Assembly: GCA_037903475.1 (NCBI GenBank)
Contig: JBAJFG010000384.1
Span: forward strand, 1,433,001 to 1,497,000
From: Ancylostoma caninum
Lineage: Eukaryota > Nematoda > Chromadorea > Rhabditida > Ancylostomatidae
Length of the DNA stretch: 64,000 nt
Direction of reading: 5' to 3'
How positions within the stretch are numbered: position 1 is the stretch's first letter; every line of letters starts with the position of its first letter. The notes under the pieces are model-generated. The model was not told the DNA's origin and searched no databases. It saw only the letters and a program-made list of their open reading frames with translations. Position numbers and translations under genes: made by a program. Of the stretch, positions 1 through 15,200 are shown piece after piece.

Positions 1-151
1 ATATTTATCCGTTAAGCTTTTGAAATCATTCCCGGTGAAGTATTTTAATACTTTTCTTCCTACTTCTTCTTACTAAACTTTATAACCCAATTTCATTTGC
101 ATGGATTTCGCTGGCCCTGCACATTTTGGAATGACCATGTCCATTTTTTAC

Positions 152-217
152 GCGCTCAATTTCAAGAAGAACTTCAGTGAACAAAAGTGTAAAGTTTTGT
201 AATGTCAGTTCTGAGTT
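152..217 (-). CDS. sql-1: GMAP-210 exon 21
   Basis: 22 codons, acceptor TTCCAG, donor GTAAAA. NSELTLQNFTLLFTEVLLEI fits the TRIP11 SNLQMVLEHFQQEE stretch. The donor is weak and the exon may run a little further left; later exons are outside the window. Confidence 0.65.
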
Positions 218-3200
218 CTGGAAAATATCACACATATTTTTAAGTAATAACCCCACTGAACAAATATGACTTCTAATGGAACAGTGGCACATCTATACCT
301 GCAGGCTTGCTAGCGCATCATTTGTTTCTGAACGTAGACGTTTCTCAGATTCGAACCTGGATCTCCACTCCTCTGCTGACTCCTCCGCAATCACAACCCG
401 CTCTTGAAGCGCAGATAGCTCAGTCTGAAACATGTAATTTCACTGATGGCGGAGTGAAAAAGAGGTGCTATTCTCTTTCCTATTTTATTTTTCTGTGCTG
501 TTTGAAATACAACTTCAGAAAAAACAGCGAACATGATTTTATTGAAGATGATAAACAGGTGATTCTGGAGCACTGTTTTCATGACTAAGCTATGTAAACT
601 GTTTGCATTTTGCACTGTAATAACTACCGTGCAGATACGCACGTGTATGCATAGGGGAAATGCACAAACATTTTGCTGGTTCTTGGCCGCTTTAGTAAAT
701 GTTTCGGTTTCACAATACTAGGTGGCAGAGTTGGAAACTTGATTCTGATTTGATTGCTTCACATTGTACCACTCAAAGCAACAATGTCACCACCTGCTGT
801 CACCGTTTCATAGCTATGGATAAAGCTACCATGTCCATCTAACGAGTCAAAGTTACTGTCCGATTGTGCGCTCGAAAACCGCTGCGTGACCCGAACGAAG
901 GATGCGATGACGGCATGCTCTACATGTGCGTCGTCCCGTCACGCTTCGCATGTCAACGCATACAAGTGCGACAATTAATTTGACACCGACTATCATAACC
1001 TATTTGTTAAGCAGTTACATTTTTCAAGTGGCATCATGTTGCTTAGTTGAGAAAAATGCTAAAGGATACAAGGCTCCACAAGTGCTACATGTATTCGCAT
1101 TACTAGTAAATATGTTCACCTTGAAATGATACTGCTGTGATGTAATAAGAAAAAGGAACTATGCTAAAGCAGCCCTCATGCTAACCTATACTAACCAAGA
1201 ACAAAGTGGGAAATTCGCCCTTGATCATATGCAGTTGCAAAAAAGATGAGTACCTTCATGGTTTGGGTGGTCCTCACTGCGTCTGAATCAGCAGCATTCA
1301 TCGAGTTTTGAAGAAGCCGGATCTGTTCCCTGAGTTCGGTTTCTCGTTTTTCGGCCTCCACCGCTTCAGTTGTAGATGTCTCTTCAATGAGAAGTAAATG
1401 TTCCTTGAGGCGTTGAAGTTCGCGCGACAATTTCTCTCGAGAGTTTTGTTCACTAAACACAGAAAAATTGTTTTTAACAAACATAGAAGAGTTTATGTTC
1501 GAATAGAAAAGCTTGCTGTGCAAAAGAGTATTCCTCCCTTGGAATTACAAATAAAAAGTCATTAGTTTTCACCTAGTTAGCGCTTCATTGGCCTGCCGTT
1601 CGTTATCTAATATTTTTTGCTCCAGTACAGCAATCTGAGCCACGGTGGATTCCAAACGAGAGAAATAATCAACACTCTCGGCATGCTTTTGCGTAGCTAC
1701 CTGAACACAGACTTCGAACAATTGTGAGCGGGAACACTTGTCTCAAAGCAAAAATAATAATTTTCAGAATAGGTGTCGACAGTGATGACATGTGTGATGT
1801 TATGTGATGTTAGCCGAGTGATGTTACGTGACCAACCTGCCGGAGTTGTTCATTTTCTCGGATGAGTGATTCTATCATGCCTTCTCTTTCCTTCAACTTT
1901 TCTTCGAGTTCTACAAGTACCTGGAAATGTGACTGCTCCTTTTGTATACGTACAGCTCCAGTTAGCAAAGCTTTTGGAGAGAATAAAGACAGCAAGAGTC
2001 AAAATTCGAAATTGACCTGAGGTTCAGAACTGGGAACATTGACATGAGTCTCATTAAGTTATGTATACACAAATATAGCACATATCCTTCCAGCTGGTAA
2101 TTTGAAAGTCCCGAATTCGTCTTTACGTTGCATGCCGCAAATTCTTGTGGTAGCCGTAGTAACAGCCACCTCGAACTCTCAAAAAAAAAAAATTCAAAAA
2201 GGCGTTTTTTGCACTTTTGCTAGGAAATGTGCGTACCATTGTGATAAGTTTCGGCTAAAAATTCTTCTGCTGTTAAAATATTCAGATCGTTTCTGAGGTG
2301 AGATACTCGCTCTAAAGGCCTTACTGTGCCCACATTACCATGGAGGACGCAACTACTCTGATTATTTCCGCACATACAGGGCGACCCAAAAGTCCTTGGC
2401 CGGTATTCCAATGCAGCGAAAAATGTTGTATGGGCAGCGATCGTGACCAAACTAGGATGGTGATCTAGCACGTGTGCCTTCAGCAAAACAGGCTCTTCCT
2501 GGACCTCCAAAGTCATTTCTCTGCTGGTAGAACAGAGCCAGAAACATCACATAGCGGAGTTACCCATAGACATTTGCACGTCATCACATATCATAAAGTT
2601 TTCTGACCTCACCATACCCACTTCGTCTTCAACCCTTTCACAACCTACATTTAATCGCCTTGACCATACAATCTGATGTTTCTGAAAGAATGTCCTGTTG
2701 GGGTTCACATCACGACCAGGGGCGTGCGTAATTACGATTTACGAATTACGAGCTACGGACATTTTTTTTGCGATTTTCTTACGATTTACGAGAAAGTGGC
2801 CAAAATTTCGTAACAGAATCGTAAGTAACTATGTACAAGAAAGGAATCTCGCAATTGCTCTTGTGGTCAGTGCACGAATACGGCCCATTTGTTTACGTCT
2901 GCATTCCACAGCAATATTAAGAGCGGATTCTCTCAGTTCTGCCAGTAACTTAAATTATTTGTAAACATGGTCTCGTCCCGAACTAGCTTCCAAGTTCTCT
3001 GTTGTGAAGATTTGCTAGAATCCTGGAGATGATATGAAAGGCCACAAGAAGTTCGAGCGTAGTCTTCTCTCAGATATTTTTCCGGACAGTGTTAAGCTCT
3101 TGCAGGAAGATTGGGGAGCCCACCTAGTCCCCGTCGTTGGTCAATAAGTTTCACATTATTTCCGGTATTAACTGTGGCATCTTGCAGTGCGTTTTTTTCC

Positions 3201-6200
3201 TTAGTGACGAAGCTCTTACGAACCTATTGGTATCGTCTATCCGAAACGACGAGTCCGCCCACGCACGTGGGGATCGAGAGGCGGCGCGGCTGGGGCGGAT
3301 GCTGTTGGCTGCTACGTCGTCACAGCCAAATCATATCATATTTATTACATGAGATCGCTCATGTGTACTACAATAAAACATGAAAGTGAAGGTGGAAAAG
3401 GTAAAACGAGGAACGTTCGACTGTAACACCCATAGGGGAGGAAAATATCCTCATGGTGGAAAATGGAAGAACAAAAAACAAAACAACAACGAAAAGAGGG
3501 GATTGACTGAGCATCCATCTACATCTCCAGATAAGTGTCTATGACATTGTTAAATGACCTGAGTTTGGTAGGGAATGGTTTCCTGTTGTGTAGTCTTACA
3601 TACTCTGAACCAGCCCTGTTGGTAAAGAAATGTAGCCTGCAGTTGAGTCTGGCCCGCATAATGGAATATTTGACGGTGTTACCTCTTGTGAGAGAGGGTC
3701 TAGCTGAACAGAACATCTCAGGACTAATTTTGCACAGTCCATTCATAACTTTATGAAATAGTATTAGGTCAAATTTGCGTCTTCTATATGCTAAGGAGTG
3801 AAGGCGGAAGTTTATATTTCTTTCTTCATGACTTATAAGCTCTCAGAAGAATTACAGTATTACGGGTGCTAAGTGCCCTGGAAAGATTAAACACTCTTCT
3901 GGAAGCTTTCATAGCGATTTGGTGACAATGCGCATCAAAACACAAATTTTTGGTCACCAGAAAACCAAGATCTCGGATTTGACTGACTTGCTGGATTACG
4001 GAACCCCTGATCAAGTAGGTGCCATCAGGGTTTTTAGATCCGAGATGTAGGACCTTTGTTTTCTCTTTCGACAAAGGAAGTTCCCAATCAGCTGACCATT
4101 CTTGTACAGTTTCCACTGCAGCTTGCAGTACTTGTATGTCACCGGGGCTGGAAATGGTGTGGTATATTTTGAGATCATCAGCGAAAGCGCTACATTTAAC
4201 ACCGTTATTCAGGACAAGTGAAGGCAGTTCATGGGTACAAATGTTGAATAGAAAGGAGAGAGGACCCCTCCTTGGGGTACACCGCTGACCACTTTCCGCG
4301 ACCTAGAAAACGAGGAGTTCACGCGAACTAAAAAGTATCTTTCGGAAAGGAATGCCCGAATCCACTCAACAATGCGTGGATGAATCCCCACCTGTTGTAG
4401 CTTCAAAACGAGTTTTCCGTGAGGGACACGATCAAAAGCTTTAGAAAAATCGAAGTACACAATATCAACGCTTTTACGGTCGTCGAGAGCACGGGTCCAA
4501 TCATTCAAACTCTGAAGCATAGCAGTAATCGTAGACTTGCCACTTTGGAAACCGTGTTGGTATTCTGAGATGACAGAAAACTCGTCAAGGTGTTTAACAA
4601 TCCTTTTCTTAAGTATTTTTTCAAAAGTTCTCGCAAAGATGGAAGTGATGCTTATAGGTCGAAAATTTAGAGGTGAGGAGTAGGGCGGTTTCTTAGGCAC
4701 GGGTGTCACGAAAGAAATCTTCCACCTAGACGGCACTTCAGCCCGCATAAAGCTGAGATTAAAGAGGAACGCTAGGGGAGCGCTGATGACTGAAGCAACA
4801 TTCTTGATAAAACAGAGTGGAAGATCATCTGGTGTCCTTGAGTATGATGCCGGCCACTGAGTAAGAAGGCTGTGGACATCCTCAACATGAAACCACACAG
4901 AGTCCTTCATTATGGGGTATCTGACATCAGACCTAAAACCTGAAGTGTTGTCGCTACAAGTAAAAAACTTTTCGAAAACGTCTGCGAAGACTTCCGCTTT
5001 TTCCACATCCTCCGTAACAATGGTACCATCGTCTTTCCGAATAGGCCCCAACTTTGCCTTTGTGCTTAACTTGGACTTCAAAAGTTTGTAGAATGCTGTT
5101 TTATTTTTGGACTCGATAACTTTCCTTTCGATAAATGCGTTGTATTTACTGAGCCTACGCTCGAATTCGTAACTCAATTTCCTAAACACAGGCCAACTAG
5201 AGAGACTTCCCGTCCTAGTCGCTTGTTCCCATGCAGCGGATCTTTTAGCATCCAAGATCTTCAAATGAGATGGAAGCCTCAGTTCGTTGACTGGTGCTTT
5301 GTTGAGCGGTACAAACTTATCGATTACATGATGCAGTATAGTAATGAACAGCTCGTACATCTCGTTTACGCTGCAAACAGATCCAAAGGAACCATACCAG
5401 TCCACACGCAGCAAATATTGATTGATTACATCAAAATCAGCATTTTTAAAATCCCTCTTAACGGCAAAAACTGGTCGTTTCCGGGGGATGTTTAAATTGA
5501 AGGTGACTGAGTTGTGGTCGGAAGACCCAATTGGGGCGTCCACCTTAACATTAGAGATAATTCCAGCATTAGTACTTAGGATGAGATCAAGAGTATTCGT
5601 ACCCAGAGTACTAGACTTCACATGTTGTGATAGGTTGTGAGTTTTGTAGAGATCAAGGAAGGACTTTGAGACAGCGCTAAGTTCATTATGTGTGAAACTT
5701 CCGTTCCAAGTAATTTCGGGTAGGTTAAAATCACCAAGCACTATACAAGAACGGTCACAGGATACCAAGTCGCTTATAGCCTTAAAAAGCTGGTCACTCA
5801 TGTGTACAGGACAACTGGGTGTTCTGTAAACGACAACTACCCTCACATTGTGAGTACGCGTCACCATGTCACAGCAAAGCATTTCGTATGAATTTGGGGC
5901 TGATTCATCAAAAATCTGGATGGGCGAAAGATGAGATTTGATAAAGAGTGCTACACCTCCTCCTTTTTTGATAGGCCTATCACCCTGAATGTTACGTATC
6001 CAGTAAGACTCTCGCCCAAAAGAGGTTCGAGATCCGCATTAGGCTGAAGCCATGTTTCTGCAAGTGCCACTATACCAAAACCAAATCATTGGTTAATACC
6101 ATGAAGATAACGATGAAACCTGATACTCAGATCAGGGATGATGACGTGGAGCGCTGGCAAACGCGGCAGCTTCTCGATCCTTCCGTGCATAGTGCCAACT

Positions 6201-9200
6201 GAACTACATATCCTACTATATTAAAAGATTTGGTCGCTAATCCCCGAAAACACTTCCGTTACTGCGCGTCGACTCTCAGCGATTGTCGATACGCAGTGTT
6301 GTGATGAGTACTTTAAAAAAGGGGCCCCTGGCCTAAATTTCCACATTGTCCGCTCTTTTCGTCCTAGATCTTTATCATCCTTGTTATAGGGTGACACCTC
6401 CCTAAGGGCCGGCGTAGGTTTTAGGCTACTTTGCACCTGGGATTATCGATTAGTTTATCGATAATATCGATTTTATTGATTTTTCGCTATTTTTGCCCCA
6501 GGCGTGGCGAAGACATGTCTACTGGGGTATGTCAGTACGCTGAACACGAATATGACAACCGTTTCGTACGGCACTATCGATTTATCGATTTTATTGATTT
6601 TTCGCTTGTTTCGCCCCAGTGACGGTGAAGACATGGCTGCTGGGGTATGTCAATACGCTGAATACGAATATGACAACCGCTTCGTACGGCACTATCGATT
6701 TATCGATTTTATTGACTTTTCGCTTATTTTGCCCCAGTGACGGTGAAGACATGGCTACTGGGGTATGTCAATACGCTGAAGACGAATATGACAACCGTTT
6801 TGTACAGCACTATCGATTTATCGATTTTATTGATTTTTCGCTAATTTCGCCCCGGGCGCGGCGAAGACATGTCTACTGGGGTATGTCAATACGCTGAACA
6901 CGAATATGACAACCGCTTCGTACGGTACTATCTATTTATCGGTTTTATTGATTTTTCGCTATTTTTGCCAGGACCCGAGCAAAGCCGGGTACACAGTCTA
7001 GTAATAAAAATTCAAAAAATAATGGTGAAACTAAACAACTGGATTGAAAGAATCAAACAGATATAAGATTTTTTAGTCCAGCAAGCCATTCTCAGGGGTG
7101 AGGGGGCTCCCTGCAAATCCGATTTGGAGCCCAATAATCCTAATAATGTCGATTAACGTTACAACAAATTCCTAGCACATGGTTTTGTTTCCTTACATGG
7201 TTTTGAAACGAAATGGTAGCGCTGTTCCCATCGGTTGGGGTTTTTCCTTGATTTTGACTGGGCCAGTGGTAAACATGCGCCGGTCTCAGGTAAAGAGGCA
7301 CACGGGTCCGTTGGTCAGGACTTTGCCTTGGGTTCCATTGGGCCAGTGGTAAACAGTTGCTGGTCTCAGGTAAAGGAGCACGAGTCCGTTGGTCAGAATT
7401 TTCCGCCAGTGGTAAACAGGTGCTGGACTCTGGTAAAGGGGCACACGGGTCTTTGATCAGCACTTCCCTTGGGTTCGACTGGGCCAATGGTAAACAGGCG
7501 CCGGTCTCAGGTAAAGGGGCACACGGGTCCGTTGGTCAGAATTTTCCCGCCAGTGGTGAACAGGTGCTGGTCTCTGGTAAAGGGGCACATGGGTCGTTGG
7601 CCAGAATTTTCCCGTCAGTGGTAAACAGGTGCTGGACTCTGGTAAAGGGGCACACGGGTCTTTGGTCACACTTCCCTTGGGTTTGACTGGGCCAATGGTA
7701 AACAGGCGCCGATCTCAGGTAAAGGGACACACGGGTCCGTTGGTCAGGACTTTCCCTTGGGTTCCACTGGGCCAGTGGTAAACATGCGCCGGTCTCAGGT
7801 AAAGGGGCACACGGGTCCGTTGGTCAGAATTTTCCCGCCAGTGGTAAACAGGTGCTGGTCTCTGGTAAAGGGGCACATGGGTCGTTGGCCAGAATTTTCA
7901 CGTCAGTGGTAAACAGGTGCTGGACTCTGGTAAAGGGGCACACGGGTCTTTGGTCAGCACTTCCCTTGGGTTCGACTGGGCCAATGGTAAACAGGCGCCG
8001 GTCTCAGGTAAAGGGGCACACGGGTTCGTTGGTCAGAATTTTCCCGCCAGTGGTAAATAGGCGCCGGTCTCAGGTAAAGGGGCACACGGGTCCGTTGGTC
8101 AGGATTTTCCCTTGGGTTCGACTGAGCCAATGGTAAACAGGCGCCGGTCTCAGGTAAAGGAGCACGGGTCCGTTGGTCAGAATTTTTCCGCCAGTGGTAA
8201 ACAGGTGCTTGTCTCTGGTAAAGGAGCACATGGGTCATTGGTCACCACTTTCCCTTGGGTTCGACTGGACCAATGATAAAAAGGCGCCGACCTCAGGTAA
8301 AGGGGCACAAGGGTCCGTTGGTCAGGATTTTTCTTGGGTTCGACTATGCCAATGGTAAATAGGTGCTGGTCTCAAGCTAAGGGGCACACGGGTCCGCTGG
8401 TCAGGATTTTCCTTTGGTTGCGACGCTGTCAGCAGCAAAGTTGCTCCCGTCTCAGGTAAAGGGGCACACGTGCCGCGCCGGTCTCAGGTAAAGGGGCACA
8501 CTTGTCACTCGGGTATTTTCCTTTGGGTTTGACTGGGCTAGTGGTAAAGTAGCGCTGGTTTTAGGTAAAGGGGCGCACTGGTCCATTGGTCGGAACTTTT
8601 CGTTGAGTCCAACTGGGCCAGTAGTGAATTGGCGACGTCTGTTGGCCGGGATTTTCCCGTGAGTCCGGCTGGCTGACTCAGTGGTAAAGCGGCGTTGGCT
8701 TCAGGCAAAAGGCAACACGTGTTCATTGGTCGTCAATAAAAAGAAGGTCGTGGTCTTCAAAAATTTCAATCAGTCAATTTTGGCATTTTGTGACTCCTCG
8801 ACAAGCTGTTTGCCACTGTTTAGTTTGAGTTTCTCAAAATCAGACAGGTGTTGAGACTGAATGAAGTGCTTAAATAGGTTTGTTTGCAGACACTCTACTC
8901 GAACTCTAATACCAACACTGATAGAATGCGGTGAAACTTTGAGCCAAGGAACTCACGGGGTTACTATCTCAAGCAAAAGCCTAGACAATAACTTGCGCAC
9001 CCACCTAATGTGTCTCATCAACCCCGTGGACCACCTCTCTTACTAGAAACTCAAACAAAAGCCTGGACAATAAATTGCGCACCCACCCCATGTATCTCGC
9101 CAACCTCGTGGATTGCCTCCCTTCCAAGAAACTCAGGCAAAAGTCTAGAAAATAACTTGCGCACCCACCTCATGTATCCCGCCAAGCCCGTGGATTTTTT

Positions 9201-12200
9201 CCCTTTCCAGAAACTCAAACAAAAGCCTGGACAATAAATTGCGCACCCACCCAATGTTTCTCGCCAACTCCGTGGACCACCTCCACTACTAGAAACTCAG
9301 GAAAAGTCTACAAAATAACTTGCGCACCCACCTCAGGATTCCCCCCCCCCCAACCCGTGGATTACATTCCGTTCCAGAAGCTCAGGCAAAAGCCTAAGCA
9401 ATAATTTACGCACCATCCCATATATTCCGCCAACACCGTGGATCACCTCCCCAAGTATCCCACCAATCTCATGAATCATCTTCGTTTCCTGAGATTAAGC
9501 GAAAAATAACCAATAACTTATGCTCCCACTCATTTATCCCATCAACCCTGTTGATCATCTCCCTTCCCTAGGCCACGTGGATTTGAGTATTGATCATTTT
9601 CTTAATCATCACTTAAGAACTTTTTTGGTTTACTATAAATGAGCCACGTCGTGTCGGTTAATATCGGTGAGTAATGACAAAGAAGATTGGTGGAAATAGG
9701 CGGTCGTGATGCTTATTCTCTTTTCACAATAATTTGTTTTCAGTTTTTGTTCAAAACTTTGGGAAAGTATAAAGTTTTTAGAATAAGTTTGGTTTGAACT
9801 AGAGGGATGGGATAGCCACATACAGTGGTAATGCTGAGGGTGTGTTTGTATGATTGGCTTACTGAGTTATTGACCGAGTGGTTTGTACAATACAAAAGCA
9901 GTTGTGTTCTGTATTTCACGCAGTCCTTGTTATGCTCGCTGCTCGCGAAAGACAGAGATAGAAACAACAAATTGATTCACGGATTCTGTGAGTTATCTTC
10001 CCTCGTTCGCTACGCTACGTGCTCTTTTTCGACTGAATAATGTTATATGTAGATATACATATACAGTTGTGAGATAGTGTAGCTCGAGTTGAGGGTGCGA
10101 ATCTCACACAACCTGTTGGCGCACACGAAAAACCACACCGGGTCAATACTGTCACACTACGGAAAGTAGCACAGTAACGTGGCTTACGGGGCCACTAGTA
10201 TTTGATAAATGATCCCTTTTGGTATTTGCATCACATTCAACTTGATTTTCGAAGTGGAATCAAATGCTCATATGCTCAGTGGTTTGCATGGGCATCTGAT
10301 AAATCGTGTGTTTCGTCTTATTAGACCTCTAAGGAACCAGTTTTCTCCTTCGGAATGCTCGGTTGTTCTGGGAACAGAACCACCTATTGTGTTCATTTTA
10401 AAAGCACTGATCAGAATAAAAAGAATTCTCTTAACCTCAGTGAATATTTAGCTCAGAACTGGATTGCCCTCAAAAACAACAAAAAAAAGTTGTTCCCTCT
10501 TCACAATACCATCACTCTCAGGAGAAGATAAGGAATTGGCTGAGGAGCAGTTTCACAGCGTTAACTCTGAACGCTCTGATCTAGGCGGAAAGTATGGAAT
10601 ATGTAAATCATTCCCTCAATTTGACCATCACTGGTTCTCACTCAGAGTTTTCGCAGCACTTGAACGCCGGCCAAAAACTTTTGGGTCACCCTGTACATCT
10701 GATGGAAAAGAATGCGAATCAAATCAATTCTTAACCGTAAGGGATACGGCTTACAACCCGCGATTCGCCACTAGCAGGCAAAAGGATGCGTCCCTCCACA
10801 CGTTGTAGTGTTTATGTTAGATGTTCTACATTTAACAAGACGTGCCAAAGGGAGGCACCTCGTTCCCAACTGATGAAATCACTGGTTGAGGTTCTATAAC
10901 ATAGTTACTACAGTTACTACTACAGAAATCTACTGAAATTTTTTTTGCAGGGGTTCGTCTGCCGGGATTATCGATGCCTAGTCATAGCAGTTCACCAATT
11001 CAAGCGTGAATTAGCTCAGCTTGTATTACGAAGACCAATTATATGTATTGCCAAATAAGAATCTCTGATCTCATCAGAAGAGAAAAGCATACGTATTCAT
11101 TTATGATATCCATGGTTTATATCGCATAGCATTTGACTCTTAGGGAAAAGTTGAACAAAAGAGTGATATTCTCAGAAGTGAAAAATGAGAGAAGGGCAAA
11201 AATTTAGAGAGCAAATACCCAGTTTTGTTCTTGTGTTCAAGCTCCCAGCTCAAACTGCTCAGACACTCGTACCGGCCTAGCGGTCAGGAAACCGGCTCAG
11301 CCGATTGCAGCTGTCCTCTCGGCCAGACATCGCGCGCCGCTCGGCCGGAGAGCGTGGGCGGCTTGGTCGGTAGCAGCAACCACTTTTAAATCAGGCTCGC
11401 TGCTCGGCTGGTCAGTCGGACGAGCTGGTTTCCCAACGTTCGCTCGGCCGGTACGAGTTGTTCATAGAATCTATTAAACAAAGCGCCGTAAGGTGGCTAG
11501 AGCGGCAGAAGATATTGTTGCATAACGCGGCGGCACTCATAGACACCGGTAATCTTGTAGGGTTGTATAGGTTCAGAGCAGAGGCGGACGCAGAAAGTGG
11601 GCGGAGGGGGGCGTGGGAAAAAAACGTGGGGTCTCCGCCGCTTTGGGGACCCAGATGGAAAATAAATTTAATAAAAATATTAATTATAGTAATAAATGAC
11701 AAATAAAAATTACACTAAAAATAATAATAAAAATAAACAATTAAAAGTAAACTTCTACAAGATTTTTATTTGTATTGTAAAGTAATTTCGAAAACTTGGC
11801 GACCCATTCTCGGGGGGCGCCCCCCCCCGGCGTCCGTCACTGCTCTGAGCCACTGGTCTAGAGTTGTATTCCAATAACTTTAGCATTTTCTACGCCAGCT
11901 GTTCGATTCAAGAATCAAAAATGATAAAATTTCGCAAAAATAGGTGATGTAGGGCTCCAGAGACAAGCTCGCAGAGCAATCCGGTTCCCGTTGACAACTT
12001 AGATGGTCATTTTAGTGTCGACTGGATCCTTGATCGAAGATCGCATCCATTGGAACCGTACCATATGGAAAACACAGTTGGGAAAGCACAGAAATTACCT
12101 GGCTTGAACGCGAACTTTCCATCTCCGAGCATTCTACACGACTGCTTTGTTGCTTACTCGGAACATCCCCGCAACTGACTGTAGATACGGATGGATCATG

Positions 12201-15200
12201 TTGTTCACCTTTCTGGAAGCAGAGACAGAGGAACCTCTCGATATTATTTCAACTACAATATCTACTCTCTGCTATGCCAAGGAAAATAAAGGTCGTACCT
12301 GCACGAGTAAGAGTAGTTGCTCTTCGCTATAGCCTTTGCCTTCACCAGTTGATGGCTCCTGGAAGAAAAATAAACACCACGGCATCTAACATTTATCTTT
12401 AACGGGTAGCAGCTCAAGTTCGAACAGATTTCAACTATTTCAATAGTAATAACTACAAACCGTACATTTTCTACGTCTGAAACAGCTGTTTCGGGCTGCT
12501 TTCGACTCAGTTCCTCGCTTAGCGTATTAAGAGATCGGTCTTTTTCCAAAATCTAGAGGTAGAATTATTCGAGATGGGCATTGGTGAAAAATGTAACATA
12601 AATTGAAAATAAACCTGCTGTTTCAGCTGCATATTAGTTTCTGCTGCTAGCTGCAGCTGTACCTGCAAGACATTTGTCTGAGCAATCATTTCGTCTATGC
12701 AAGACTGCCGCACCTGGAAATAGTCAACAGAAAAGGTTCAAAATCAACTCTGATAAACCGATGAAATACGTGCCGTAACTTCCTTCTCCAAATCGTCGGT
12801 TTGCTGCCTCAATTTCTCGCATTCCTCCGTCTTCTCTGCATTTGCAGCAAGTGCTTCTCGAAGTTGAGCGGTGAGGGCAGTCACCTAAGTGGGACATGTC
12901 TCAGGAAAAATTACAAGAAAAAACCACATTAACGAGTACCTTGAAAAATGCAAATACATTCCACAAGTTGTCGATAATTGCAGAAAGACATCAGAACAAA
13001 AAAAAAGACGTTGGAAGCACCAACCTCTTCAGTGCTTGACGTGCTCTGAGTTGATTGGTTGTGGGAAGCTTTCTCTTGCAGTTCGCGCAATGAAGTTTGC
13101 AATTCTCCCCGATGCTCTTCTAGAAGCCTTAACGTGTTGTATGAAGAAAAAATATTAACAGCAGTCCAGAGGCGAACATTGATCAGACCAGAGATTACAC
13201 TGCGACAACTACTGAGAAACCTCCATTTTGAAACATCACACATTTTCATTGACTAACAATAGCTTCTGAGGTGGGATATGCATCTCGGAAGAACTGCCAA
13301 CATCTGACCATTCCAAGCGATAATGTTCACGCAGTAGGAGACAAAAATGCGGTTTCCACCGCTTTTAAGAGGCCGAAATTTCGATCAAAATTAACTTGAA
13401 ACATTCAAGAAAGGCAGATAAAATTTAACCCAACTACACTTGCAAGTGGGGAAGGCAGTCCGTATACGAGGATACCAATTTCCAGTTACACGCTTCACCC
13501 AGATAAAACAGGTGGCAGCCATCTCGTCTTTTCATTGAAAGGAGTTGTAAGAAGTAATGTACGCATATGCAAAAGCTGTTGAAAATAACGCAAAATTTCT
13601 GAACGATATCTAATGGTGAACTTCACATACGAAATTTTTTCTTCGAGTAACTGCGTTCTTCTCGAGTCTGTTTCCTCCTGTTTTTTCATGTGAGCATTGA
13701 CCTCAGCTAGCAGTCTTGACTCCTCCGAAAGTAACCTGAAATGGCACACCGAATGAAATCACGTTATTCATCTCACGTAACTCGGTCAGCACCTATTCCG
13801 CTCCTGCAACATAGTAATTTCTTCTCGTAGTTCTTTGTTTAAGTTCTCGAACGCTGTTGACTGCTTATCAGCCAACGGTTGAACGTCTGATGCTTGAAGA
13901 TCTACTCCGGCTTCTCGCTGTACATTGATAGCATCAAATGTGGAGTTGTATCTGAATATAAAAATCTATGTTGTTTCTTTCTCTTAGAAAAAAATCAACA
14001 AAGACAAAACATAGGACAAGAGGTAACGCTTTCCAGCGATATTTGCCTCACTGCAGGTGAAAGAAGTATGAAACGAGCAAATTGAAACTCACCGATCGAT
14101 CACAGCGGCCATCCTTTCATTCTCTTGAGAAAGACGCTGATTAGAAGCACGGAGAGCATCCAACTCCACGTCGATTCCTTCTATTGTTGAGCGGAATTTA
14201 TCGACATCATCACGGAGTCGATCTCGATCTTGTTTCGCTTGCTCGAGCGCAACACGGAGACGATCAACTTCGATCTGAGGCAATTAAACGCTGGGAGGAA
14301 TTTTCAGAAAAAAAAGAGCTAGAGATGGGCTTGTGGGTCAACTGGTTAATTCTATGCGAACGATTCTATGCGCAATACTTACACACATATCTGAGTCCTT
14401 TTGATCGCGGACGTCGGCGAACCCCGTCTTCAACCTTTCGAACTCTCCAGAAAGCCGTTCAAGTTGGGCTACCGTTTCTAGGTTTTCTCGCTTACACATT
14501 TCGTACCGTTCTTCGTATTCAATCAGATTTGCCTTCAAGAGATCTAAAAAGTGCAGACTATAAGCTGAAGGAAAAAATGCTACAATGACAGAAACTAGAA
14601 AGTATTCGCTAAAGTATCTCAGACAGCGTTAAAAACCAAATTTCCTGTACGTACCTATTCGTCGAGTGAGGTCTTGATTATTGTTATCTTGATTATTCGA
14701 CACCGTGATTTCCTTATATTTCTCAAACTCCTCGTTCAAATCATTGTAGGCTTGAGCAAGTTCTTTGTGCTGAATCCTTTACAAAAAAAAATTTTTTTTG
14801 ACTATGAAGATAACAGTCGCAGCAGTAAAACATACTTCAGGTTTTCCGACTCTGCCACCTTCGCTTCCAATTCAGATGTATTTGCTCGAAGTTGGGTTAT
14901 AACGGATTGAGCTTCTCGTAATTTTTCTTCCAGATCTGAGACGTCAACGGATGACCTTTCAACAAAATCGACTACTACTAATCGGTCATCAGCTGCAGTA
15001 ACGGAAGCATCAACTGTTGACGGACAAGCGCTCTCGCGTTGTTTCACCTATATGAAGAACGGAAATGAGCAAGGTACATGTAAAACAGAAGCTGTATTCT
15101 GCGCATTGCTGACCATTTCCTCCAGCTTCCTTTTCGTTTCCAATAGCTCCTCCTTCTCAAGCAGCACCGCATCGAGCAAATCAGTATTACTGGTGGATGA

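Larger units (their letters stand above)
1921..12298 (-). other. 10.4-kb intron 16 of the GMAP-210 gene, repeat-filled
   Basis: Between two phase-0 exons. It contains a CR1 LINE, a Helitron, two minisatellites, two matching TACAGGG ends and a small MITE. The stretches 2000-3330, 9600-11260 and 11460-12290 show nothing that I can identify as a gene. Confidence 0.7.

Noticed and set aside
2220..2516. Minus-strand frame of 98 codons as a GMAP-210 exon
   Set aside because: Most of it reads through the TACAGGG terminal repeat. A small piece near 2247-2297 has a possible acceptor and donor but no coiled-coil character.
7235..8720. Repetitive proteins or a CRISPR array
   Set aside because: Both strands stay open because the units are near multiples of three. 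Units diverge along their whole length, with no constant-repeat/unique-spacer pattern.
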